DNA of 64,000 nt from Calothrix brevissima NIES-22 (GTDB lineage Bacteria > Cyanobacteriota > Cyanobacteriia > Cyanobacteriales > Nostocaceae). This document shows positions 1 through 8,689 of this stretch, piece by piece. Both the position numbers and the translations under genes were made by a program. Location of the stretch: assembly GCF_002367995.1 (NCBI RefSeq), contig NZ_AP018207.1:1910333-1974332 (forward strand), given 5' to 3'. The notes under the pieces were generated by a model that made no database searches, was not told the DNA's origin, and saw nothing but the letters and a program-made list of their open reading frames with translations. Every line of letters begins with the position of its first letter. Within the stretch, counting starts at the first letter, position 1.

Positions 1-1
1 T

Positions 2-1438
2 GGACAGATAGCTATTGATGCTAAAAATATAGAAATTCAGGGTAAAGAAGGTAATACATTACCGACAATTATTGCTGCTGATGTTCAAACAAACGGCACA
101 GGTAACGGTGGTAAATTAACCATTAATACCGATACTCTATCTTTAAAAGATGCTGGACAAATTGCCACTAGCACTTTTGGAAAAGGTGACGCTGGAGAAT
201 TGATTATTCAGGCAAAAGATATTAGTTTAGATGGTTTTATATCTAATGCTAGTAGTGGCATATTTAGTAATGCTACTAATAACGCTAATAGCCAGGTGAT
301 TAGTCAGGGAAATGGTGGTAAATTAACTATTAATACTGAAAAAATAACCATCGCTAATGGCGCAACTATTGCTGCAAGTAATTATCGCAGTCGTAATCAA
401 AGTATTCCCCCTGGAGATGGTGCAGCAGGTGATATTCAAATTAATGCTATCTGGTTAGAAATGTTGAATAATAATTCAGAAATACCCAGTAGTATTAATG
501 CATCAACTTGGAAAGGTGGTGGTGGTAATATTCAACTGAATATTCAATCGTCAATTATGGCTAGTAATGGTAGTGCAATTACTGCCGAAACTAGAGGTAC
601 TGCCAATGGCGGTACAATTCGCGCTAATACTAATTTGTTAGAATTAAATAGCGGCGCATTTATTAGTACTAGTAGTATTGGTTCAGGTTTAGCTGGTGAT
701 ATCTTTATTGATGCTAACCGAATTCGCACCGATGAAAGTCAAGTTATCGCTACTTCCACTCAATCGGGTGGTGGTTCAATTAAGCTGAATAGTAATTTAC
801 TGTTATTACGTAACAATAGTTTAATTAGTAGTAGCGTTACCGACAGTACAGGGGGTGGTGGTGATATTTTTATTAATTCCCAGTTTGTTGTCGGTGCAAA
901 TAATAGCGATATCCGCGCTAATGCTGTTTTGGGGAATGGTGGTAATATTTTTATTTCCACTAATGGAATATTTTTAACGCCCGATAGTGAAATTGATGCG
1001 AGTTCGCAATTTGGAGTTGATGGGATTGTAACTGTAACTAACCCAGATGCAGATACTAAAATTAGTATCCAAGAATTACCGCAAGATTTAATCGATGTTT
1101 CTCAGCAAGTAGTTGCTAGTTGTAAGCGCAACCGCGACAATCAATTTGTGATTACAGGAAGAGATGGATTACCACAAAATCCTACTCACATCCTCAACAG
1201 TCAAAATTCTTGGCATGATTTACGCAACTTTACTGTAATTGCTCAAAATAATGGTGTAGAAGCCGCTAGGGGAATTAACAAAGTAAATCTACCCGAAAAT
1301 AATGATAAGGCTATTCGAATAGTTGAGGCGCAAGGGTGGATAGTTAATGCTAATGGTGCAGTGGAATTAGTTAAACAAGCGCCTGATGTGACTTATATAA
1401 CCTCTCAACAGCCTGCACCCTACTGTGCTGGTTCATGA
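2..1438 (+). CDS. Filamentous haemagglutinin-like exoprotein, C-terminal part
   Basis: The frame is open from the window edge, so the N-terminus (signal peptide and TPS secretion domain) lies outside. About 479 residues are visible. Residues to roughly 330 are an irregular beta-helix of short repeats rich in Gly, Asn, Ser and Thr, with recurring GGNI, GGKLTIN and GDIFI phrases. The end is a more ordinary domain with two Cys (ASCKRN and PYCAGS). This is the usual architecture of cyanobacterial S-layer/haemagglutinin-like proteins exported by two-partner secretion through an Omp85-type pore. Cell-surface adhesion is an inference from the family. No partner transporter gene is in the window. Confidence 0.85.
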   Translation, partial: GQIAIDAKNIEIQGKEGNTLPTIIAADVQTNGTGNGGKLTINTDTLSLKDAGQIATSTFGKGDAGELIIQAKDISLDGFISNASSGIFSNATNNANSQVISQGNGGKLTINTEKITIANGATIAASNYRSRNQSIPPGDGAAGDIQINAIWLEMLNNNSEIPSSINASTWKGGGGNIQLNIQSSIMASNGSAITAETRGTANGGTIRANTNLLELNSGAFISTSSIGSGLAGDIFIDANRIRTDESQVIATSTQSGGGSIKLNSNLLLLRNNSLISSSVTDSTGGGGDIFINSQFVVGANNSDIRANAVLGNGGNIFISTNGIFLTPDSEIDASSQFGVDGIVTVTNPDADTKISIQELPQDLIDVSQQVVASCKRNRDNQFVITGRDGLPQNPTHILNSQNSWHDLRNFTVIAQNNGVEAARGINKVNLPENNDKAIRIVEAQGWIVNANGAVELVKQAPDVTYITSQQPAPYCAGS

Positions 1439-2181
1439 TTTTGGTAAATATAGGGCAATAAGGTTCAGTTAAGAATAATTGTAGCGACTGTCTTGAATGT
1501 CGAGCGATCGCTCACAAAAAACCGAGACTGTGAACATTGACGCAACTGGGAACCCTACGCCACTAAATTTTCCCCAGTTGCGAGATTGTCCATCAAGGCA
1601 AAAAAGAGCATCAAAAATGTACCCCAGTCTAGCATTAGGATTAATGGGGACGGGATGCGATGCGATGCGATTGACTTTTTACTTCAGCGTAGCGGTACTA
1701 GTTTAATCACAATCAACAATATAGCAATCCTATTTGATATTCAAATAAAAGGGACAAGGGAAGGGGGACAAGGAAGATAAGTCTTTATAACTCATTTAGA
1801 ATTGCTATAATATCCAAAAATAATAGCTACATTATCAATATTTACTACTGAAGTACAGTAGTAAATATCTAGAAGCTAATTATACAAATTTTTATATTTA
1901 AAAAATGTGTGCAAACGCTTGATTAGCTAATTAATATAGCTGTTGGCATCAGATATTTAGTATCAATTACAGCCACAAAAAATAATTTAATAACTTTAAT
2001 TATTTTACATTAAAAAATATTAACTACATTGCTTATACGTAAAATAATTAAAAATGATTTATCTGGCAGATCGGGAATCCTTTGGACTAAAATGTCGTCT
2101 ACAGTTTAATCAAATTTAACTTCTTCCAGATTCCAGCGAAATCTTCCTGATTTATTATTTAAAGATTAGAGGATTTGTATA
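1439..2181. other. Intergenic region with a solo MITE end
   Basis: No convincing gene was found. At about 1456-1485 there is a single end of the CAATAC..TTCAGTTAAG element seen complete at 46332 and 55287, so it is probably a relic. The rest, from about 1800, is an AT-rich leader that presumably carries the promoter of the downstream polysaccharide gene. Two short open frames here look like chance. Confidence 0.5.
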
Positions 2182-4380
2182 GTGACTAACAGTAGTCTGA
2201 AGCAAGGGCAAATGCTCAATAACTCTTCACCAAACGCGATTGATATCAAACAACTCACTACAATTCTGTATTACAGACGTTATCTTATATTAGGTATTTC
2301 CTGTGCAGTTATCTCTGTGGCTAGCATCTTGGCTATCTTGACGAAACCAAATTACCAAAGCTCGATGCAAATACTGGTAAGTTCCAAGTTAGATCCAGGC
2401 TTAGATGGAAATAAGGTTCAGGGAAAAACAGATAGTCAGGGAACTGAAGATCTCAAAGTTCAAGTTGTAGACTATACAGCCCAACAAAAAATGATGGAAA
2501 GTTCTCCATTAATTCAAAAAGCTGTAGATTTACTGCGTCCTAATTATCCCAACATTACTTTAGAAGATATTAAAGGTAAACCAGGACAATATGAAAAATC
2601 GCCGTTAAATGTCACTCAGATAAAAACTGCAACGGGAATTAACGATCTAAACAATCAAATATTTGAGATTTCTTTTAAAGATAAAGATCCAGTTAAAACT
2701 CAAAAAGTGTTGCAAGCACTACAAACTGTTTATCACAATTACAACATTGAAGAACAAAAAGAACGATTAAATCAAGGGCTGGCTTATGTGAACACTCGCT
2801 TACCCGAAGTTAGAAAACAAGTTAGCCAATCGGAACAGAAATTAGAAAAATTTCGCAAAAAGTATAATTTAGTCGATCCAGAAGTACAAAGCAAAATTCT
2901 GCTGCAATCTTTAGCGGATATTCAAAAACAATTACAAAATACTCGCGCCCAAATTCAAGACATCAAAGCACGCCAAGCCGAACTACAGCGAAAAATGGTG
3001 TCTTTATCCCAAAAAAGTATAGTTTCTTCGCGGTTAAGCCAATCACCCCGCTACCAAACTTTACTGAATGAAGTTCAAAAAACTGAATTAGAACTTTCAC
3101 AACAAAGGTTACGATATACAGAAAATTCTCCTGTAATCGAAACCCTCAAACAGCAACGCCAAAGCCAATTAGCCTTACTGCGACAAGAGGTAGGAAGATC
3201 CGCAGAAGCAAATGATACCAATACAAATAATTCTAGTTCCGGACAAATTACTGGGGTTGATTTAAAGCTAGTAGAAGAATTAAATCAAATACAAACTACT
3301 TCATTAGGACTGATAGCTAATGAAAAAAGTTTAGTTGAAGCCGAACAAAAATTACGTGTTGAATTAAGCAAGTATCCTAGCATTATAGCTGAGTATAATC
3401 GGTTAATACCAGATGTGAGAAACAGTCGTCAAACATTGGAACAATTATTGCAGCAGCAACAGTCTTTAGGAATGACAATTGCGCAAACTGGATTTGATTG
3501 GCAATTATTAGAAGCACCAGAGAAGGGAACATATATCGGTAGTGGTAGGTTGTTGTTGTTAGGTGGAGCTTTAATAACCGGGCCGATTTTAGGAATGATT
3601 ACAGCTTTAATTTGGCAAATATTTCATGATGTGATTTATTCGCCACAACAATTAAGAAAGCTGACAAATCTGCGACTATTAGGAGCAGTACCGAATATTA
3701 CTAACAAGGGTCGTAAAAGACGATTTTTGACACCATTTAAGCATCAAGAATCAATGGCAAGTTTAGTAGAAACTATCCCTAGTTTGCCAGACCACGAATA
3801 TTTTGATTTAGTCTATCAAAATATTCAATTATTTAATTATCCTCTGGCTTTTAAATCGCTGATGTTGACTTCAACCCTAGCAGGTGAAGGAAAAACAACC
3901 TTAGCTTTGGGGCTGGCTGCGAGCGCATCTCATATGCATCGTCGCGTATTAGTAATTGATGCTAATTTGCAGCATCCTAACTTGCATCAAAAATTAAATC
4001 TGTCTAATGATTGGGGTTTATCTCTGTTATTAGTTGATGAAAGTAATAATCCAGTTGCTGAGTATATTCAACCAATTCATCCCCACATTGATGTTTTAAC
4101 TGCTGGCCCCGCACCAGAAGACGCTATTAAGCTACTCAGTTCAGGGCGGATGAAAGAAATTATTGAATTGTTTGAACAAACCTACGATTTAGTGTTAATT
4201 GATGCTCCAGCAATTTTAAATAAGGTTGATGCCAGAATCATGGCATCTTTGTGTAATGCCATTGTGTTAGTTGGGCGGATTGGTCAGGTAACTCAAAGCG
4301 AACTCATGGATGCTAGAGAAATTTTCAGCAAGTTAAATTTAATTGGCGCGATCGCTAATGATGTCAAACAAACTAAGTAG
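2182..4380 (+). CDS. Wzc-type polysaccharide co-polymerase / BY-kinase
   Basis: A 732-residue inner-membrane protein that would control chain length and export of exo- or capsular polysaccharide. It begins at GTG. An N-terminal Wzz domain has a first membrane segment near residues 30-52. A long coiled coil runs from about 185 to 440, and a second membrane segment lies near 453-478. The C-terminal cytoplasmic ATPase has Walker A (STLAGEGKTT, 564-573), Walker A' (VLVIDANLQHP, about 589-599) and Walker B (LVLIDAPA, about 670-677), as in bacterial tyrosine kinases of the CpsD/CapB type. The C-terminus ends soon after the ATPase and lacks an obvious tyrosine cluster, so autophosphorylation as in Wzc is uncertain. 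No glycosyltransferases are adjacent. Confidence 0.88.
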   Translation: MTNSSLKQGQMLNNSSPNAIDIKQLTTILYYRRYLILGISCAVISVASILAILTKPNYQSSMQILVSSKLDPGLDGNKVQGKTDSQGTEDLKVQVVDYTAQQKMMESSPLIQKAVDLLRPNYPNITLEDIKGKPGQYEKSPLNVTQIKTATGINDLNNQIFEISFKDKDPVKTQKVLQALQTVYHNYNIEEQKERLNQGLAYVNTRLPEVRKQVSQSEQKLEKFRKKYNLVDPEVQSKILLQSLADIQKQLQNTRAQIQDIKARQAELQRKMVSLSQKSIVSSRLSQSPRYQTLLNEVQKTELELSQQRLRYTENSPVIETLKQQRQSQLALLRQEVGRSAEANDTNTNNSSSGQITGVDLKLVEELNQIQTTSLGLIANEKSLVEAEQKLRVELSKYPSIIAEYNRLIPDVRNSRQTLEQLLQQQQSLGMTIAQTGFDWQLLEAPEKGTYIGSGRLLLLGGALITGPILGMITALIWQIFHDVIYSPQQLRKLTNLRLLGAVPNITNKGRKRRFLTPFKHQESMASLVETIPSLPDHEYFDLVYQNIQLFNYPLAFKSLMLTSTLAGEGKTTLALGLAASASHMHRRVLVIDANLQHPNLHQKLNLSNDWGLSLLLVDESNNPVAEYIQPIHPHIDVLTAGPAPEDAIKLLSSGRMKEIIELFEQTYDLVLIDAPAILNKVDARIMASLCNAIVLVGRIGQVTQSELMDAREIFSKLNLIGAIANDVKQTK

Positions 4381-4522
4381 GTCGGCGTAACGAAAATACT
4401 GGCAAAGGTTGTCATTAGTCATTGGTCATTGGTCATTAGTCAGGGGTTGGAAACTGTAAAACTACTGACCATCCCATTCAATGCTAGGATGTTGAAGTAT
4501 CTGCTTGACTAGTTGCGATCGG

Positions 4523-4987
4523 ATGAATAAACCATTGGATGCGGCGCTTTCGCTTGAAATTTCTCAACGCATCAAAAGCAAAGCCAAAAAAACCTTTGAG
4601 AATGCTTACAAAGCAGCACTGGCGACTGAGAAAGCAAAGTATGTCCAGGGGTTTGTCGTGTTTTCCGGTCAGCCATACCGACCTGTTGAACATGCTTGGA
4701 TTGAATTAGACGAGTCAATTGTCGATCCCAACCTCCCGCATCTGCAAAAAAAACCAGAGAACCTTTACTACTTCCCCGCAGAAATCTTTTCTATCAAGAA
4801 ACTCAAAGCCATTATTGAGGAATCTGAAGAAGATTATCCCGAAGATGACCCCCTACCCATTTATGGCGATCCACCTTATGAATATTATGGTGATGTCATG
4901 TTGGGTGGGAAGAATTATTTAGATGCATATCAAGCTGCTGAGGCTAAAAGCAAAGAAATTAATCAACCCAAATTGGATAGTAATTAA
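4523..4987 (+). CDS. Conserved hypothetical protein
   Basis: A 154-residue soluble, acidic protein. The first ATG (4523) gives MNKPLDAAL; an upstream in-frame TTG at 4505 is less likely. The N-terminal 35 residues look helical and Lys/Ala-rich. The middle contains YVQGFVVFSGQPYRPVEHAW, and a Pro/Tyr/Asp-rich stretch (EDDPLPIYGDPPYEYYGD) follows. No catalytic motif or signal peptide is visible. I do not recognise a named family. It is convergent with the ABC permease gene, with a strong palindrome between them. Function unknown. Confidence 0.6.
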   Translation: MNKPLDAALSLEISQRIKSKAKKTFENAYKAALATEKAKYVQGFVVFSGQPYRPVEHAWIELDESIVDPNLPHLQKKPENLYYFPAEIFSIKKLKAIIEESEEDYPEDDPLPIYGDPPYEYYGDVMLGGKNYLDAYQAAEAKSKEINQPKLDSN

Positions 4988-4996
4988 TAATTATTC

Positions 4997-5029
4997 AGAT
5001 CCCCGACTTCTTGAAGAAGTCGGGGATCT
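4997..5029. repeat. 33-bp palindrome, copy 1 (possible bidirectional terminator)
   Basis: Perfect 15-bp arms (AGATCCCCGACTTCT and its complement) around the 3-nt loop TGA. It lies between convergent genes and overlaps the stop codon of the minus-strand permease gene. Identical arms recur at 10179 and 15922. The stem would fold strongly in RNA from either strand, so it may terminate transcription. The exact recurrence points to a dispersed repeat. Confidence 0.85.
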
Positions 5030-6194
5030 AGGAAGATAACTGCATTCGCTTTAAGATTCGTAGGGCAATATTAAATAGTAAAAAGCCCAAGATAATTAGC
5101 ATGAGGATGGCGAACCAAACACCAGCCCAACCAGTACCGCGCACGTAAGCATCGCGAGTAATTTCAATATAATAACGGGCGGGAATAATCGCAGAAAATA
5201 AGGATAGGGGAAAAGGAATATTACTGATAGGATAAATAAATCCTGAGAGTAGTAAAGCTGTTAAAAAGCCGACTAAGGCGACAGCTTGCACAGCAGAATT
5301 TTGATTATTGACGCGCACGCCAATTAATAAACCAAACATCACACTATCAATTAAAAAGATGAGTGTGCCGATGATTAATGGTGTTGGTTCTACGGCAAAG
5401 CTTAATTGCCAAATAATTGCACTCATCACCATAATTAATACAGCTTCGCTAATGCCAATTAAAAGGTAAGCCAAGCCTTTTCCTAACAGTAATTCCTCAG
5501 CAGTGAGATTAGAGGCGTAAACTTGTAAAATTGTCCCTTTCTCTTTTTCTCGCACCATTGCAACTGCTGTTAATAATGAGGGATAAATCCAAAGAATTAC
5601 TGCATAAATTCCAGGGACTATATATAATGATTCTTTTCTCCCAGGGTTAAACCACAGGCGGATATGGGCGACGATTTTATCAAATGAGGATTGTAGTCCA
5701 GAATCTCTTAAAAAGAATCTGGTTGTTGCTTGAATACTATTTTTAATAATTCTGGCATTATTCACATCTGTTCCATCAACTAATACTTGAATATTTATAG
5801 GTAAATCGGATTTAATCTGCCGACTAAAATCAGGGGGAATAATAACAGCAGCTTTGGCAAGTCCTTGATCAATCGCTTCTTGAGGATTAGAGATTTCAAC
5901 TTGAGATTTATTGAGGGAATTAAACAGGGGAAATTTAAAGTTATGAATTGGTTCAAATTGATTCGTAGCAAATAAGCGATCAATATAAGAGCGACTGAGG
6001 GGACTGTTATCAAAATCTTGAATAAATATCGGAATATTTTTTGATTCTAGACGAATCACAAATCCAAAAATAATTAAAGTCATTAAAGGTAAGAGAAAAG
6101 CCAGCGCTAACGAAAGGCGATCGCGTCTAAATTGGGCTAACTCTTTACGACATTGGGATAGAATTCTGGGCATAGGGCATAGGGCATTGGGCAT
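5028..6194 (-). CDS. ABC-2 type transporter permease (YbhS/YbhR-like)
   Basis: A 388-residue membrane protein: one N-terminal segment (LALAFLLPLMTLIIFGFVI), a large extracytoplasmic domain of about 150 residues, then five C-terminal segments. This is the standard ABC-2 permease layout for drug or lipid export. It is the last gene of a minus-strand operon behind an HlyD-like adaptor and a double ATPase. The start at 6194 has an AGGAAG ribosome site about 10 nt upstream, although its first residues (MPNALCP) come from a GGGCAT intergenic repeat; an internal ATG at 6173 is the alternative. The E. coli ybh operon has two permeases; only one is present here. Substrate unknown. Confidence 0.9.
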   Translation of the reverse strand: MPNALCPMPRILSQCRKELAQFRRDRLSLALAFLLPLMTLIIFGFVIRLESKNIPIFIQDFDNSPLSRSYIDRLFATNQFEPIHNFKFPLFNSLNKSQVEISNPQEAIDQGLAKAAVIIPPDFSRQIKSDLPINIQVLVDGTDVNNARIIKNSIQATTRFFLRDSGLQSSFDKIVAHIRLWFNPGRKESLYIVPGIYAVILWIYPSLLTAVAMVREKEKGTILQVYASNLTAEELLLGKGLAYLLIGISEAVLIMVMSAIIWQLSFAVEPTPLIIGTLIFLIDSVMFGLLIGVRVNNQNSAVQAVALVGFLTALLLSGFIYPISNIPFPLSLFSAIIPARYYIEITRDAYVRGTGWAGVWFAILMLIILGFLLFNIALRILKRMQLSS

Positions 6195-6262
6195 TTGTTA
6201 ATTTCTTCCTTGTCTTCCTTGTCCTCCTTGTCCTCCTTCCCTTCCCCTCTAGCCCCTAACCC

Positions 6263-8206
6263 CTAGTCCCTAGCCCCTTCCTCTGTGCGTTGGACTATGC
6301 CGATGAAAGCATCTTCGAGGGAAAAGGGGATTGGGCGGAGGGATTGTATATTTATGCGGTCTGTTTGCAAAATTGAGCGAATTCGGGGGATATCTGCGTC
6401 GGGATAGTCGAGGACTAAGTGGAGGCGATCGCCAAAAATTGACACTCGCCAAGCTGCTAAATGTGTTTTGAGTAAATCAGATGCGTCTTGAGTTCTATCT
6501 GTGACTATTTCTATTAACTGTCCGGGTTGGGCGGCTTTAATTTCGCTGGGGGAACCTTGTACTACCATTTCCCCGGCTACCATAAAGCCCATGCGGTTAC
6601 ATTGTTCGGCTTCTTCTAAATAATGGGTGGTGACTAATACGGCTGTTCCATCTCGCGCAAACTCGTTAATTAACCGCCAAAATTGACGCCGCGCTAAGGG
6701 ATCTACTCCTGATGTCGGTTCATCGAGAAATAATATCTCTGGTTCGTGCATCACGGAAGCGCCAAAGGCTACTCGCTGTTTCCATCCTCCTGGTAGTTGT
6801 CCGGTGAGCATGTTTTCTCTACCAACTAAGCCACAAGTTCTTAATACCCAGTCGATTTTGCTGTGGCGTAAATGTCTGGCTACTCCATAAACACCACAAT
6901 AAAATTCTAAGTTTTGAATAATAGTTAAATCATCGTAAAGTGTGAACTTTTGACTCATGTAACCAATGCGTTTTCTTAAGGCACTGCTGCGTAAATTCTG
7001 CGTTTCTCCCGCTAAGGATATTTTGCCTGATGTTGGTTCTAGCAAGCCGCAGAGCATTTTAATAATTGTCGTCTTACCTGCGCCATTTGCTCCTAATAAT
7101 CCATAAATTTCCCCGTGGCGAATTTCTAAATCTACACCTTTAACTGCTTGAAAATCACCAAATACTTTGCTTAATTTATTGGCACCAATCGCCACAGATA
7201 AATCATGAGCATCATTAGCTATTTTCTCATCCCTAGCCCCTGTTTTTGTCCGAGGAAAAGCAATAAATTCCGGGTCATTTCCCGATGCACGGAGACGGGA
7301 GACAAATACATTTTCTAGGGTTGCATCTGCTGGTTGAATGTTATTAAGTTGTAGTTGCTGTTGGGCAAAAATTTTCTCAACTGAGGCGCTTGCTTTGACA
7401 GCATCGCGAACTAATACATCTAATCTATCGCCAAAGGTTTGCACATCGACAATTGATGTTTGCAGATTATTACTAGCATCGTGCAAGACTCGCTCGGCGG
7501 CGGCAATATTATTGGTGCGAACTTCTAAACGCTGTAAACCCAAGCTTTCGCGTAACTGGGACAGAGTACCAATTTGCTGAATTTCGCCTGCGTACATTAA
7601 AGCAATGCGATCGCATCTTTCGGCTTCATCTAAATATGGTGTAGCAACAACTACCGTCACCCCCTCAGCAGCGATCGCCGCTAATACATCCCAAAATTCC
7701 CGTCGCGATACGGGATCTACACCTGTTGTCGGTTCATCTAATAACAAAATTTGCGGCTGAGAAATCAACGCACAGCACAAAGCCAGCTTTTGTTTCATCC
7801 CACCAGACAAACGACCCGCCAAGCGATCGCCAAATTTCTCTAAACTCATTAATCGCAGGTATTTATTGCGACGCTGAACAAAAATATCCTCAGAAACTTC
7901 ACGTAAGCCCGCACTATAGCGGAGATTTTCGTCAATACTAAGGTCAAGATACAGAGAAAATTGCTGAGTCAGGTAGCCAATAGCTAAACGCGCATCGCGA
8001 GGAAGTTTACCTAATATCTGGATATTCCCGGCTGATGCTTCCATCACCCCACTTAAAATATGAAATGTCGTAGTTTTCCCCGCACCATCAGGGCCGATTA
8101 AGCCAAAAATTTCTCCTTGGTTGACGGTAAAATCAATTCCCTTCACGGCGACTAATTTACCGTAACGTTTATTTAAACCCTCCACCCGAATTACAACGTT
8201 TGTCAT
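6263..8206 (-). CDS. Double ATP-binding subunit of ABC exporter (YbhF-like)
   Basis: 647 residues containing two complete nucleotide-binding domains in tandem. NBD1 has Walker A GPDGAGKTT (38-46), signature LSGGMKQK (133-140) and LLLDEPTTGVDP. NBD2 has Walker A GANGAGKTT (372-380), signature LPGGWKQR (471-478) and LFLDEPTSGVDP. The domains are unequal: the switch-loop position is ATPYLDEAE (no His) in NBD1 but TTHYLEEAE in NBD2, while the NBD2 signature has Pro for Ser. One ATP site may therefore be weak, as in other asymmetric exporters. It would power the downstream permease with the upstream HlyD-like adaptor. The gap to the adaptor gene contains a 21-bp tandem array. Confidence 0.92.
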   Translation of the reverse strand: MTNVVIRVEGLNKRYGKLVAVKGIDFTVNQGEIFGLIGPDGAGKTTTFHILSGVMEASAGNIQILGKLPRDARLAIGYLTQQFSLYLDLSIDENLRYSAGLREVSEDIFVQRRNKYLRLMSLEKFGDRLAGRLSGGMKQKLALCCALISQPQILLLDEPTTGVDPVSRREFWDVLAAIAAEGVTVVVATPYLDEAERCDRIALMYAGEIQQIGTLSQLRESLGLQRLEVRTNNIAAAERVLHDASNNLQTSIVDVQTFGDRLDVLVRDAVKASASVEKIFAQQQLQLNNIQPADATLENVFVSRLRASGNDPEFIAFPRTKTGARDEKIANDAHDLSVAIGANKLSKVFGDFQAVKGVDLEIRHGEIYGLLGANGAGKTTIIKMLCGLLEPTSGKISLAGETQNLRSSALRKRIGYMSQKFTLYDDLTIIQNLEFYCGVYGVARHLRHSKIDWVLRTCGLVGRENMLTGQLPGGWKQRVAFGASVMHEPEILFLDEPTSGVDPLARRQFWRLINEFARDGTAVLVTTHYLEEAEQCNRMGFMVAGEMVVQGSPSEIKAAQPGQLIEIVTDRTQDASDLLKTHLAAWRVSIFGDRLHLVLDYPDADIPRIRSILQTDRINIQSLRPIPFSLEDAFIGIVQRTEEGARD

Positions 8207-8270
8207 TTGTCAATGGTCAATAGTCAATGGTCAATGGTCAATAGTCAATAGTCATTGGTCATTTGTCATG
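8203..8270. repeat. Heptamer tandem repeat (GTCAATG/GTCAATA)
   Basis: About nine near-perfect 7-bp units follow the start codon of the double-ATPase gene on its upstream side. They belong to the short tandem heptamers found throughout the window and known as STRR in heterocystous cyanobacteria. Confidence 0.8.
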
Positions 8271-8334
8271 GGTAGGGGCGGGGTTTCCCCGCCCTTTGCT
8301 TGGAGTTTGATGTTCCAAAGAGGAATTTTCATGT

Positions 8335-8609
8335 AAAAAGGTGCAAGTTTCGAGTTCAAAGGCGCAACTTCCAAGCAAAAAGGTGCAACTTTCGAGCAAA
8401 AAGGTGCAACTTTCGAGTTCAAAACCTCAACTTCCGAGTAAAAAGCCTCAACTTCCGAGTTCAAAACCTCAACTTCCGAGTTCAAAGGCGCAACTTTCAA
8501 GCAAAAAGCCTCAACTTCCGAGTTCAATACCTTAACTTCCGAGTAAAAAGCCTCAACTTTCGAGTTCAAAACCTCAACTCCCAAGCAAGAAACCTCAACT
8601 TCCAAGCTA
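8335..8609. repeat. 21-bp tandem repeat array, about 13 units
   Basis: Imperfect 21-bp units of the form (A)AAACCTCAACTTCCGAGTT plus C, alternating CCTCAAC/GCGCAAC and GAGTTC/GAGTAA/AAGC variants. The array lies inside the gap between the HlyD-like and ATPase genes of one operon. The period is a multiple of three, so long artificial reading frames with heptad-like repeats cross it on both strands. No spacers are present, so it is not CRISPR. A related array is at 13142. Confidence 0.85.
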
Positions 8610-8689
8610 ATTTCACCAAACAGCGCCTCCTCCTTGTCTCCCTTGTCCTCCTTGTCCTCCTTATCCCCCTTCCCTTCTCCCTCATTCCC

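Noticed and set aside
1497-1780. Two small open frames downstream of the haemagglutinin gene
   Set aside because: Overlapping frames in repeat-bearing intergenic DNA with no ribosome site or recognisable protein.
5028-6194. Start at 6173 for the ABC permease
   Set aside because: The first ATG has a better ribosome site, although its first codons derive from a repeat; both remain possible.
8335-8609. CRISPR array
   Set aside because: The units are contiguous 21-mers with no unique spacers, and there are no cas genes nearby.
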